Shown piece by piece: positions 10,861-20,232 of a DNA stretch of 64,000 bases (its first letter is position 1; each line of letters starts with the position of its first letter). The position numbers and the translations under genes were made by a program. Below the pieces are notes generated by a model. It ran no database searches. It was not told the origin of the DNA and saw only the letters and a program-made list of their open reading frames with translations. This DNA is from JAENVU01 sp963756815 (GTDB lineage: Bacteria; Actinomycetota; Acidimicrobiia; IMCC26256; JAENVU01), in assembly GCA_963756815.1 (NCBI GenBank), contig CAVWPR010000008.1, forward strand, positions 299,921 to 363,920. The letters are read 5' to 3'.

Positions 10861-12036
10861 TCAGGTCGAGGCCGGCTCCGGCGTGACGGTGACCGACGCC
10901 CCCGAGCCGTGGGCCCGTTCGGACAGCGCTCGCTTCCGACGCAGGAACCACAGCTCGATGCCGTAGTAGGAGGCACAGGCGAAGGCGAAGGTCAGACTCC
11001 ACGCCGACGCGAGCGCGACGCCGGCGGCGAGGCCGGGCTCATCGACCGCGACGGCCACGAAGATCGGCAGGTGCCAGAGGTCGAGCGCGTAGGACAGTCG
11101 GCCGAGCCAGACCAGTGGGGCGGCTCGCAGGAGCACACCGATCCGCCACGTGTGGTCGATGATCGCGATGCAGAAGAGCACGCCCGCGATGTCGACGACG
11201 GTGAACCCCCACACGTACATCCAGCGGTCGTCCGGCTGGACGAGGAACCACACCGCGACCATGCCGGCGAACGCGACGGTGGCCGCCGAGCGCACCGTCC
11301 GATTGGAGCGGAACCCGCCGTGGAGCAGGACCGCCGCGAGCGCGGCCGAGGAACAGCGTGTCGGCCCGGGCATCGGTCCGGAGTCCGACGCCGTGCTCCA
11401 GCAGGGCGGCCGCAGTGGTGTGGCTCGCGCCCGCAGGGATCGTCACCTGGGCGGTCAGGATCATGCGCTCGACCGTGACCGCGACGACTCCGACGACCAG
11501 GACGGTGGCGAGGACGCGAAGGCGCGCGCGGAAGGGAGGAGCAGGGCGATGATGAGCGGCCAGATGACGTAGAACTGCTCCTCGACCGCGAGCGTCCAGG
11601 TGTGACCGAGGCTGAGGCTGTTGTAGAGGTCCTGCATCTTGCCGGCGCGCTGGGCCCAGTTCGACGCGTAGATCGAGATCCACCCGAGCGCCGCGACCGA
11701 CTGGCCCAGCACATCGCGGTGCTTCAACGCCACGTAGAGGAGGAACACGAGCAGCATCGCGACGAGCGCGGGCAGCAGCCGCAATGCGCGCCGGCCGTAG
11801 AACGACGAGAACGACACACGTCCGTGCCGATCGTGCTCGGTGAGTAGGAGGGAGGTGATGAGGAAGCCGCTCAGCACGAAGAACATGTTGATCGTGATGT
11901 ACGCGCCCGGCACCGCCCGCCCGTAGAGCGGGCTCCACAGCACGAAGCTGTGGAAGACCATGATCATCACGACGAGGAGACCGCGGAGCCCGTCGAGTCC
12001 CGGTTGGTAGCCGAGGCGAAACCCCCCGCGTTCCAT
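10861..12036 (-). pseudogene. acyltransferase-3 (OafA/YrhL-like) membrane protein, frameshifted
   Basis: Integral membrane O-acyltransferase that puts acetyl or another acyl group on a surface polysaccharide or lipid. Seen: YQPGLDGLRG then MVFH (the N-terminal catalytic-His motif of the family), NMFFVLSGFLI, FYGRRALRLLPAL, the HTWTLAVEEQFY signature, and a later half with WLGRLSYALDLWHLPIF and ELWFLRRKRALS. About 390 residues once two or three indels near 11340-11520 are corrected, the normal size for the family without an SGNH tail. ATG 12036 has a TACTGT element 9 nt upstream (leaderless type). It lies upstream of GT-C paralog C on the same strand. Confidence 0.8.
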
Positions 12037-12045
12037 GCTGATCGG

Positions 12046-12051
12046 ACAGTA
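12046..12051 (-). promoter_or_regulatory. -10 element TACTGT, leaderless start
   Basis: Reverse-strand TACTGT, 9 nt before ATG 12036 of the acyltransferase. Confidence 0.5.
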
Positions 12052-12113
12052 CTTCACGGCAATCCCACGTAACATGCACCTGCCGTTCCGGCGACCCACC
12101 GGCGCGAGGTCCG

Positions 12114-13750
12114 ATGATCGCAATCGAAGTCGACCAGCGCGCGCCGTCGAGGCGGCGGGCACGGACGCGGTCGCATGTCGGCACCGCCGGGTTCTCGGTC
12201 GGGCTCGCCACGCTCATCGGGTTCGCCGCATGGTGCGGTCGCGGCGTGTGGTTCTTCATCGACGAGTGGGTAATGGTGCCGCGCTATCACGACGGCCACT
12301 GGCTCACACCGTTCAACGGTCACCTGTCGATCGTCCCGGTCGCGATCTACCGCACGCTGCTGGAGACCGGGGGTTACTCGTTCGTCCCGTACCGGGTCGT
12401 CGGGCTCGCGTGCTACGCGGCGGTCGCGATCGCCGTGTTCGTTTCCTCACACGTTCCCGGGTGGATCCGCTCGTCGCCGCGATCGTGGCGCTGCTCGTGG
12501 CCTGGTCGTCCCAGGCCCAGCTGCTGATCATGTTCCCCCTGCTCAGCAACTTCACGATTCCCGTCGCCGCGCTCGTGATGATCTGGATGCTCCTCGAACA
12601 GGATCGGCGTGGATGTGACATCGGCGCCTCCGCGCTCGTGGCGCTGGCGCTGGCCACGTCCTCGGTCGGACTCCTGACGGTGATGACCGTGGTCGCGGAG
12701 CTCGTCCTGCGCCGGGAGCGTCGCTGGTGGCGGTGGGCAGTGTTCGCGCCGCCGATCGTGCTGTGGGGCATCTGGTACCTGGCGTACGACGCCGGGCACA
12801 CCGGGGCCGGCGGGACGGTCGGATCCGTGGCGTCGTTCGCGTACCACCAATTCCTCGCGACGTTCGTCGGGCTGGCTGCCGGCTCGCAGGTGGGCGGCGC
12901 CGTGGTGTTCTGCGTCACCGTGACGGTGATCACCGCCGCCATCACGCGGTGGCGGGCCTTCGACCGCACGGCCGGCATCATTCGCGGTGACGTTCGTCGG
13001 CTTCCTGCTGCTGACGCGATCAGCGGAACGCCGCCGGCGCGAAGTTCCATGTCGCGCCGATCGCCCCTGACTCCGAGCGCTTCGTCTGGGTCGACGGCGT
13101 CCTGGTGCTCTGCCTGCTCGTGCAGTGCCTCCGTGGCCGCCGGGTCCACGCCGTCGCGGTCGCCGGCGTGCTGGTCGTCCTCGTGGCGAACGCCGCCGTG
13201 CTCGCAGACCGGCTGGTCGACTACCGGAGCGCGGCCGTGTCCAACGGGCGCAACGCCCGCACGGCATTCGTCGCGGTCGACGCGCTCAGAGATCGCGCCG
13301 ATCCCGACCGTCCGCTTTCCCCTCGGCTTCATCCCGGTTCCCACGCACGGCTACCAGTCGCTCGCGCGCCACTTCGGCTCGCCCGTGGCCGGCGTCCCTC
13401 CGTCGCAGCTCGGTGGACGCGCCGACGCGCCGCCTTGCGCCGGGACCGCTGGATGGTGCACGACCTCGGGCTCCGGCTCGGACCCGACGTCTCATCCGCA
13501 GCCTGTGCCGAGGTGGGCTCGCCGGTGGGCGGCGTCGAGGCGAGGGGGCCCGCGACGTTGCGCATCCGGGCCGGTGCGCAACCCACGGCGGTCGCGGTGC
13601 GCCGACTCGAGCGGCGGACGCTGGGAACCCCACGGTCGGGACCGTCCCGGCGGGGCAGGCATCCGTGCTCGTGATCCCACGAGACGCTGGAGCCTGCCGT
13701 GGTTCGTGCACGTAGATCAGCCGGACACGGTGATCGAGCGTTGCGGCTGA
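12114..13750 (+). pseudogene. polytopic membrane glycosyltransferase-like protein, frameshifted
   Basis: A membrane protein of about 540 residues with a different first loop from the A-D family: WFFIDEWVMVPRYHDGHWLTP, then NGHLSIVPVAIYR. The acidic DE pair and HxxxxP pattern recall GT-C enzymes. Helices follow (LVAAIVALLVAWSSQ, LIMFPLLSNFTIPVA, FAPPIVLWGIWYLA), then a polar C-terminal domain with RWMVHDLGLRLGPD, LRIRAGAQPTAVAVRR and a last stretch SLPWFVHVDQPDTVIERC. Indels are visible near 12455, 12985, 13030, 13290, 13430 and 13660. A TAACAT -10-like hexamer at 12070-12075 would give a leader of about 30 nt. Its 3' end overlaps the convergent acyltransferase by about 34 bp. Glycan role inferred, specific function unknown. 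Confidence 0.55.
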
Positions 13751-14858
13751 CGGCTCGGCCCGACGACGTGGGGTCGCCGGCGCAGGACCGGCCATTCGGC
13801 GACGAAGTACGCGGCGGTCGCCGGGCGAACGACAGGCCGACCGCGAGCAGCATCTCGACCGGGGCGCTGCTGTGCACGTGGTTCGCGACCCAGAAGTACA
13901 CGGGGAGGTGCCACAGGTACAGCGAGTAGGAGATCCGCCCGGTCGCTCGGAGGCCCAGGAGTCGGAAGCCACGCTCGATCGCGGTTCCGGGGAGCAGGCA
14001 CGCCGCGATCACGGCGGCGGCCGCCGCCGCCGCGGCGTGCTGCCCCGCTGGAAGAGGAAGGGCGACGCCTGCACCTCGTGCGCCTGGGCGGCGAAGCAGA
14101 CGACACCGATCGCCGCCAGCCCGACCGCGCCGAACAGCTGGACCGAGACAGCGGGCACGCGCCGCGCCGCCAGAGGAACGCGACGAGCAGCCCGAGGAGG
14201 AACGTGTCGAAGCGTGCGTCGGTGCGCTGGTACACCGCGTTCCAGTCGTGCCAGGTCGAGTACTCGACGTACCGGACGACCACGATGCGGCGCGGACAGC
14301 GGCGACGAGGACGGCGACGATCCGGCTCGTGCGCCGGACGTAGCGATGGAGGAGGAGACGATCAGCGGGGCCAGGAGGTACCACTGCATCTCGAGCGCGA
14401 CACTCCACAGGTGCACCATGTCGCCGAATCGGCCCAGCCCCACCGAGTTCCGCCAGTTGCTCACGAGGAACACCGCGGTGATGTCGATGCTGCGCTCCGT
14501 CCCGAGCGGTGCGTGGCTGCTCCACGCCACGTAGAGGTAGTGGACCAGGAGCAGGAGCGCGAGCGCCGGCACGATGCGCACGATTCGTCGCACGTAGAAC
14601 TTCCCGAGCGCGGATGCCGCCGCTCCGGTCGGAGTTCTCGCCGATGAGGATCGCGCCGATGAGGAACCCGGAGAGCACGAAGAAGATGTCCACGCCGATG
14701 AAACCGCCGGGCACGAGCCAGTCGTTCGTCGACGGGACGACGAACTCGCCGAGGTGGACCGCCAGGACGAGCAGCACTGCCGCGCCACGCACGCCGTCCA
14801 GCGCCGGCTGGTATCCCAGCTGCTCGGCCGGTCGACCGAAACCGGGCGGCGGCGACAC
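13717..14858 (-). pseudogene. acyltransferase-3 (OafA/YrhL-like) membrane protein, frameshifted
   Basis: Second membrane O-acyltransferase in the locus. Seen: LGYQPALDGVRG, LAVHLGEF, GVDIFFVLSGFLIG, FYVRRIVRIVPAL, VHLWSVALEMQWYLLAP (the family's W-x-L-x-x-E-x-Q-F/W-Y signature), then RTDARFDTFLLGLLVAFLW and GRISYSLYLWHLPVYFW. It ends FVAEWPVLRRRP. About 380 residues after correcting indels near 14020, 14160, 14285, 14340, 14620 and 13830. GTG 14858 lies 9 nt beyond the stop of the GMC oxidoreductase on the same strand, so the pair is probably one transcript. O-acylation of a surface glycan is inferred from the family. Confidence 0.8.
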
Positions 14859-14866
14859 GGCAGGTC

Positions 14867-16642
14867 TCAGCGCTGCGAGAGGAACTGATCGCTGTTGCGG
14901 GCGACGACCGCCATGATCGGGCCCTGCGGGTTCACGCCCGGCGCTTCGGGCAGCAGCGACGCGTCGTTCACGCGCAGGTTGTCGTAGCCCCACACCCGGC
15001 CGAAGCTGTCGGCGCCGGTGCGGGCCCGGTTCTCGCCGATGCGCACGGTCGACGTGAGGTGCACGGTCATCAGGTTCGCCCGGTTGCGGGTCGAGCGCGT
15101 CCCACCACTGCACGAGGTCGTCGGGACCGCGGGCGACGACGCCGCCGGTCACCGACGGGTACAGCTCGGTGGCGCCCGCCGCGAGCAGCACCTCGCCGAG
15201 GTGCACGAGCGCGCGGGCGAGGCGGCTCATGTCGCCTTCGGTGAGGTTGTAGGTGACGAGCGGCGACCGGAAGCCGGGCAGCGCGAGCACGCGGCCGGAG
15301 CCTTCGCTGCGGATCGCGGCGTAGTACACGGCGACGTGCTCCCAGTGCGCGAGCGCGTCGGCGTAGTCGGCGTCGGAGTCGGCGAGCGCGAGCGCGACGT
15401 GGCCCTGGCGGCTCGCCGACCCGCCGATCGTGAGGCCGGGCGCGAACTCGGTGACGCGGTGCATCGGCACGTCGCCGTGGTCGATCGAGCGAGTCGAAGC
15501 GCGCCGCGATCTTCACGGTCGGGTGCATCTTCAGGCCGCGGCCGATGTTGCGCCGGATGCCGCTGCGCTGGAGCAGCGCGGGCGTCTGGGTCGCGCCCGC
15601 GCAGACGAACACGTGGTCGGCCCGCGACGAGGAGAGCCGGACCGTGCCGTCGGGCAGGGTCTGTTCGCAGGTCACGCCGACGATGCGGCGGCCGCGGCGC
15701 ACCAGCCGCGCGACCCGGCAGTCGGCGATGATGCGGCGCGCCGGCCTCGATCGCGCTCGGCAGCATCGTGCGCGCCATCGTCTGCTTCACCGCCCGGCCG
15801 TTCGCCTCGTAGCGGAACACGCGCGCGAACTCGACCGAGCGCCAGCCGAGCTTCGTCGCGCCCCGTTCGAGCACGGCCGACGACGCGGGCGGCGCGCCGG
15901 GAAGCCGCGACACGCCGAGCTCCTGCTCGATGCGGTCGGCGTAGCGGTCGAGCGCGTCGGGCCGAACTCGTCGATCCGGTAGTCGCGCTGCCATTCCTCG
16001 GCGAGGTCGGCGGGCAGGCGGTGGTAGAGCCCGCTGTTGATCTCGGTGCTGCCGCCGACGCAGCGGCCCTCGGCGTACGCGATCGCGGGGCGGCCGAGCG
16101 CCGCGCACGAGCCGCCGTGGCGGTACTTGGCGACCATCTCCTGCAGCGAGAACGGCTCGAGCGCGTCGGGGTCGACCCACGGGCCCTCTTCGAGGATCGT
16201 GACCGAGCGGCCCGGCGCGCGCCAGCGTGGCCGCGGTGACCGCGCCGCCTGCGCCCGACCCGATGATCAGGACGTCGGTGTCGATGGTCTCGGCCGGGCG
16301 CTTCACGGCGTTCACGCCCGCGCCGTCGGGCGCGAGCTCGTTCTCGGCGAAGAGCACGAGCGATTCGAGCAGGCGGACGTACTGGCGGATCGGGTCGATC
16401 TTGCTCGTCTTCCAGCGGTCGATGCGGCGCGTGCCCAGGCGGCGTCGTCGAGGCGTCCGAGCCGGTGCTCGAGCCACGAGGAGCCGCCGAGCACGATCGA
16501 TTCCGCGGCGACGCCGGCCGCAGGTGCTCGGGCATCGAACGCAGCGTGGTCGACACGTACGACTCGACGGCCGAACGGGTCGTCGGGCTCGAGCGTCGGG
16601 ATCATCGAGCGTGCCGACGACCTGCCGCTCGAACCAAAGCAC
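14867..16642 (-). pseudogene. GMC-family FAD-dependent oxidoreductase, frameshifted
   Basis: Glucose-methanol-choline type flavoenzyme oxidising an alcohol or sterol-like substrate. About 590 residues. Seen: an extra N-terminal segment of about 130 residues (SWLEHRLGRLDDAAWARR), the FAD-binding TDVLIIGSGAGGAVT, EGRCVGGSTEINSGLYHR (GMC signature 1 type), FVCAGATQTPALLQRSG (GMC signature 2 type), and the C-terminal VWGYDNLRVNDASLLPEA followed by NPQGPIMAVVARNSD, where cholesterol-oxidase-like relatives carry catalytic His/Asn. GTG 16642 has TAGGCT 6 nt upstream. Indels lie near 15073, 15490, 15735, 15960, 16215, 16440, 16520 and 16590. It heads a transcript continuing into the acyltransferase. 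Substrate unknown. Confidence 0.8.
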
Positions 16643-16648
16643 GATCGG

Positions 16649-16654
16649 AGCCTA
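16649..16654 (-). promoter_or_regulatory. -10 element TAGGCT, leaderless start
   Basis: Reverse-strand TAGGCT, 6 nt before GTG 16642 of the GMC oxidoreductase. It supports that GTG as the true start. Confidence 0.5.
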
Positions 16655-16696
16655 CCCAGCGGCTCCTCGGCGACGTGGCTCCCCGGTGCCGGTCGG

Positions 16697-17499
16697 TCAC
16701 CGGCGGTCGGACGTCGGGCGGGGCTGTCGTGCGACGGCGAAGAGCACCGGGTCGTCGGCGTGATGTCCTGCGTGGCGAAGAAGTGCGACTCGTCGAGGCC
16801 GGACCCGATGCCGTTCACCTCGGAGCCGAGGGCGCGGTACACGACCGGCAGGACGCGCTCGTAGCTCCAGACGTACCACGAGCGCGGGATGCGATGACGC
16901 ACGTCGAGGGCGTCGAGCCGGAGCAGCTTCTCGCCCTGCTCCCGACGGGTGCCGAAGTCCTCTTCAGCGCGTCGTCGCCCTCGAGCCGACGACCTCGACG
17001 TCGTCGAAGAACAGGCGCAGCAGGGACCGGAGCTCGTCGGCCTCGAAGAGGTACACGTGGAACGGGTTCTCGAAGTCGGCCGGTCGGTTGGGCGTGATGA
17101 CGAAGACGGTGCCGTCGTCCGCGCACACGTGCGCGAGCTCGGCGACGTGGAACTCCGGCATCACGAAGTGCTCGATGATGTGCGACGAGCACACCGCGTC
17201 GAACGCGCCGGACCGGAAGCCGAGCGTGGCACCGTCCATCGCCGCGAACCGCGGCGACGTGCCGGTGCGCTCGCCCACGCCCGCGGCCGTGGCGCGTGCG
17301 GTCGGCGCGTCGTAGTCGACGCCGACCACCTGTCGGTCGGGGCCGGCGAGGCGCGCGGTCTCGTCGCCCATCCCGCAGCCGACGTCGAGCACGCGTCCGG
17401 GCCCAGTCGCGCGATGACCTCGCGGTATCCGGCGTCGTGGAGGGCGAGCAGCGAATCCGGCGTGTGCCCCTCCATGGGCCGCTCGCCCGTCAGCCTCAC
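16697..17499 (-). pseudogene. class I SAM-dependent methyltransferase, frameshifted
   Basis: Motif I reads GRVLDVGCGMGDETARLAG and the next acidic strand end is VVGVDYDAPT. Post-motif parts are FDAVCSSHIIEHF and DDGTVFVITPNRPADFENP, a class I SAM methyltransferase of the kind found in glycan and lipid loci. The C-terminal part (RIPRSWYVWSYERVLP, ESHFFATQDITPTTP) is less typical. GTG 17499 is preferred to ATG 17475 because AGGAG stands 5 nt before it. About 265 residues after correcting indels near 16985, 16935, 16770 and 17400. Its stop lies 54 bp from the GMC start on the same strand. Substrate unknown. Confidence 0.7.
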
Positions 17500-17623
17500 A
17501 CGTGCTCCTGGTGTCCGGGCCCGACCCGTGCCGAGCGCTCGAGATCGAGGTCCCGGGCGCGCCGGGACCTGCCGCGTAGGGTACCGGACCGGCCCCGAGC
17601 ACCCGAGGAAGGCTGACGCCCGC

Positions 17624-18811
17624 GTGGCTGATCTGGACGGTCTGGCGACCACGACCGACATCGCGAAGCTGGGTGACCTCGCCGCGGAGTCGGGTCTGCA
17701 CCGCGTGTCGATCCTCGCCTGGCGCGACCTCGACGACCCGAGGCGGGCGGCTCCGAGGTCCACGCGTCGATGGTGGCGCACCTCTGGGCCGAGGCCGGGC
17801 TCGAGGTCACCATGCGCACGTCGTTCGCGTCGGGCCAACCGCAGATGAGCTGGCGCGACGGCTACCGCGTGATCCGCAAGGCCGGCCGGTACATGGTGTT
17901 CCCGCGCGCCGCGTTCTCCGAGATGATGGGGTGGCACGGTGGTCGCGACGGTCTCGTCGAGATCTGGAACGGCATGCCGTTCATGTCGCCGCTGTGGGCG
18001 CGCACCCCGCACGTGACGTGGCTCCACCACGTGCACGCCGAGATGTGGAACATGACGTTGCCGCCGCGGCTCGCGACGGTCGGACGGACGTTCGAGTCGT
18101 CGATCGCACCGAGGTTCTACCGACGGACACCGATCGTGACGCTCTCCGAGTCGTCGAAGGAGGAGCTCGTCGACGATCTCGGCTTCAAGCGCTCGCTGGT
18201 CCACGTCGTGCCGCCGGGCATCGACCCGCGCTTCTTGCCCGGTGGCGACCGGTCGCCGACGCCGCTCGTCGTGGCCGTCGGCCGGCTCGTGCCGGTGAAG
18301 CGCTTCGAGCTGCTCGTCGACGTCGTCGTGCGCCTGCGCGCCCGCCATCCCGGGCTCGAGCTCGTGGTGGTGGGCGAGGGGTACCGGCGCGAACAGCTCG
18401 AGACGCAGATCCACGAGGCCGGCGCCGAGCGGTACGTGACCCTCGCGGGTCACGTCGCGGGACGAGGATCTCGTCGATCTCTACCGCCGGGCCTGGGTGC
18501 TGGCGAGCGCCTCGGCGCGCGAGGGGTGGGGCATGACGGTCACCGAGGCCGCGGCCTGCGGCACCCCGGCGGTGGCGACGCGCATCGCCGGGCACTCGGA
18601 CGCCGTGGCCGAGGGCGTGTCGGGGCTGTTGGCCGACGACACCGACGAGCTGGCGTCCGCGCTCGACCGGGTGCTCTCCGACGACGCGCTCCGGGGCCGG
18701 CTCTCCGAGGGCGCCCGCCGGCACGCGGCGCGCTACACGTGGGCGGCCACGGCGCGCGGCACGCTCGAGGTGCTCGCCGCCGAGTCGCTCCGGCGCAACC
18801 CGCACTCCTGA
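17624..18811 (+). pseudogene. GT4 family glycosyltransferase, two compensating indels
   Basis: Retaining GT-B glycosyltransferase using a nucleotide sugar in the cytoplasm. Seen: N-terminal HRVSILAWRDLDDP followed, after one missing base near 17740, by GGSEVHASMVAHLW (substrate-loop glycines). The second domain has VAVGRLVPVKRFELLVD, LVVVGEGYRREQLE and the donor-site ExxxxxxxE in EGWGMTVTEAAACGTPAV. One extra base near 18460 shifts HVADEDLVDLYRR. About 395 residues, typical of GT4. GTG 17624 follows a GAGGAAGG ribosome site. A TAGGGT box lies 41 nt upstream, so this mRNA has a leader. Its promoter region is shared with the divergent methyltransferase. Confidence 0.85.
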
Positions 18812-18819
18812 CCCGGGCG

Positions 18820-18825
18820 TAGGGT
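18820..18825 (+). promoter_or_regulatory. -10 element TAGGGT, leaderless start
   Basis: TAGGGT ends 7 nt before ATG 18833 of the O-methyltransferase and lies just after the GT4 stop. Confidence 0.55.
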
Positions 18826-18832
18826 CGGGCGC

Positions 18833-19492
18833 ATGGCCGATCCCAAATCCTTCTTCCTCGGTGCCGAGGTCCACGAGTACCTCGTCGCGCACGGCGCCCC
18901 GCCCGACCCGGTCCAACAAGGTCTCATCCGCACGACCGCGGAGCTCGGCGGCGTGAGCATGATGCAGATCGCGCCCGAGCAGGGCGCGTTCATGACGATG
19001 CTCACCCGCCTGCTCGACGTGCGCCAGGCCGTCGAGGTCGGCACGTTCACCGGCTACAGCTCGCTGTGCATCGCGCGCGGTCTCGCGCCGGGCGGGCGAC
19101 TGCTGTGCTGCGACGTGAGCGAGGAGTGGACGGCCGTCGCGCGCCGTGCGTGGGACGAGGCGGGCGTGGCCGACCGGATCGAGCTGCGCATCGCGCCGGC
19201 GATCGACACGCTGCGATCGCTCCCCACGGAGCGGACGATCGACCTCGCGTTCGTCGACGCCGACAAGCCGATGTACGGCGCGTACGCCGACGAGCTCCTG
19301 GCGCGGATGCGTCCCGGCGGCGTGCTGATGGTCGACAACGTGCTCTGGGGCGGCGCGGTCGTCGATGCCGCGTCGACCGACGAGAACACCGTCGCCATCC
19401 GCGCCTTCAACGACTGGCTCGCGGCCGACGACCGGGTCGAGACCGTCATGCTCCCGCTCGGCGACGGCTTGACCCTCGCCCGCCGGCTCTAG
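18833..19492 (+). CDS. class I SAM O-methyltransferase (family 3, CCoAOMT-like)
   Basis: A 219-residue soluble O-methyltransferase of the caffeoyl-CoA OMT / catechol-OMT-like family (PF01596 type), which methylates a hydroxyl of a small aromatic or similar acceptor with divalent metal. Seen: motif I VEVGTFTGYSSL, CCDVSEEW, the metal-site LAFVDADKPMYGAYADE, and MVDNVLWGGAV followed by NDWLAADDR. Full length with no disruption. It has its own -10 (18820-18825) and lies between the GT4 gene and a hairpin shared with the convergent aldolase. It is the first undamaged gene after the frameshifted region. The acceptor cannot be told from sequence. Confidence 0.9.
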   Translation: MADPKSFFLGAEVHEYLVAHGAPPDPVQQGLIRTTAELGGVSMMQIAPEQGAFMTMLTRLLDVRQAVEVGTFTGYSSLCIARGLAPGGRLLCCDVSEEWTAVARRAWDEAGVADRIELRIAPAIDTLRSLPTERTIDLAFVDADKPMYGAYADELLARMRPGGVLMVDNVLWGGAVVDAASTDENTVAIRAFNDWLAADDRVETVMLPLGDGLTLARRL

Positions 19493-19553
19493 CCGAGCGG
19501 CGCCACGTCGAGCTCGGTACGGAGCACCTCTGCACCGGTCTTCCCGCTCCGGC

Positions 19554-19583
19554 GACAGACGTCCGGGCCGCTCGGGGTCTGTC
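19554..19583. terminator. stem-loop between convergent genes
   Basis: GACAGAC (19554-19560) pairs with GTCTGTC (19577-19583) around a 16-nt GC-rich loop, in the 89-bp gap between the convergent O-methyltransferase and aldolase genes. A longer pair, CCGAGCGGC (19493-19501) with GCCGCTCGG (19567-19575), is also possible. There is no U-tract, as is common in GC-rich actinobacteria. Confidence 0.45.
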
Positions 19584-20232
19584 AGAACGTCCCGGTGCGG
19601 CCGTAGCGGTAATACGAGGCGTACTTCTTGCCGATCTCGGCCGGCACCTCGACGATCGGCCCGAGCGCACGGGCGCCCCACACGACCTCGGCGGTCCGCT
19701 CGACCAGCGACGCGATGTGGAGCGTGTCCTTCGAGGTCTTCCCGCACGCGAAGAGGCCGTGGTTCGCCATGACGACGGCGGCGCGGTCGGCGACCCGCCG
19801 TGCGACCTCCTCGGCCAGGTCGCTGGACCCGGTCTCCTTGTAGTCGGAGCACTCGACGTCGCCGCCGACGTAGACGTCGAACTCCTCGACGACGGCCGGG
19901 ATCGGCTGGTGCGTCACCGCGAACATCTGCACGTGCTTGGCGTGGCAGTGCATGGTGGCGCCGATCTCCGGATAGGCCGCCAGCACCGCGAGATGGAGCT
20001 GCTTCTCGCTGGTCGGTCCGCGGTGGCCCTCCACCACGTTGCCCTCGAGGTCGCAGACGACGAGGTCGTCGAGGCCCATCTCGAGGTAGTCGAGACTGCT
20101 CGGTGTGAGCACGGCGTTGCCGTCCGGCAGCCGGGCGGCCAGGTTGCCGGCCGTCCCCTCGACGAGCCCGGACCGCAGCATCTCCTGCGCGGCCCAGAGC
20201 AGCTCCTCCTTGATCTCCTGCGCGTCGCTCAT
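19582..20232 (-). CDS. class II aldolase/adducin family protein
   Basis: A 216-residue zinc aldolase of the fuculose-phosphate aldolase / ribulose-phosphate 4-epimerase / oxo-tetronate-phosphate decarboxylase family. Seen: EGTAGNLAARL (substrate phosphate loop), VLTPSSLDYLEM, EKQLHLAVLAAYPEIGA, the metal pair in TMHCHAKHVQM (HxH), and a later zinc His in MANHGLFACGK. It ends KYASYYRYGRTGTF. Start ATG 20232 overlaps the stop of the upstream 2-hydroxyacid dehydrogenase by 4 bp (ATGA), so the two are coupled. Together they suggest breakdown of a sugar acid or related hydroxyacid. The exact substrate is not decidable from sequence. Confidence 0.88.
   Translation of the reverse strand: MSDAQEIKEELLWAAQEMLRSGLVEGTAGNLAARLPDGNAVLTPSSLDYLEMGLDDLVVCDLEGNVVEGHRGPTSEKQLHLAVLAAYPEIGATMHCHAKHVQMFAVTHQPIPAVVEEFDVYVGGDVECSDYKETGSSDLAEEVARRVADRAAVVMANHGLFACGKTSKDTLHIASLVERTAEVVWGARALGPIVEVPAEIGKKYASYYRYGRTGTF

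Noticed and set aside
1..18811. The glycan region as a decaying or horizontally acquired pseudogene island
   Set aside because: Motifs are intact across the breaks, base composition looks like the rest, and no insertion sequence, integrase or flanking repeat was seen. Sequence error explains it better.
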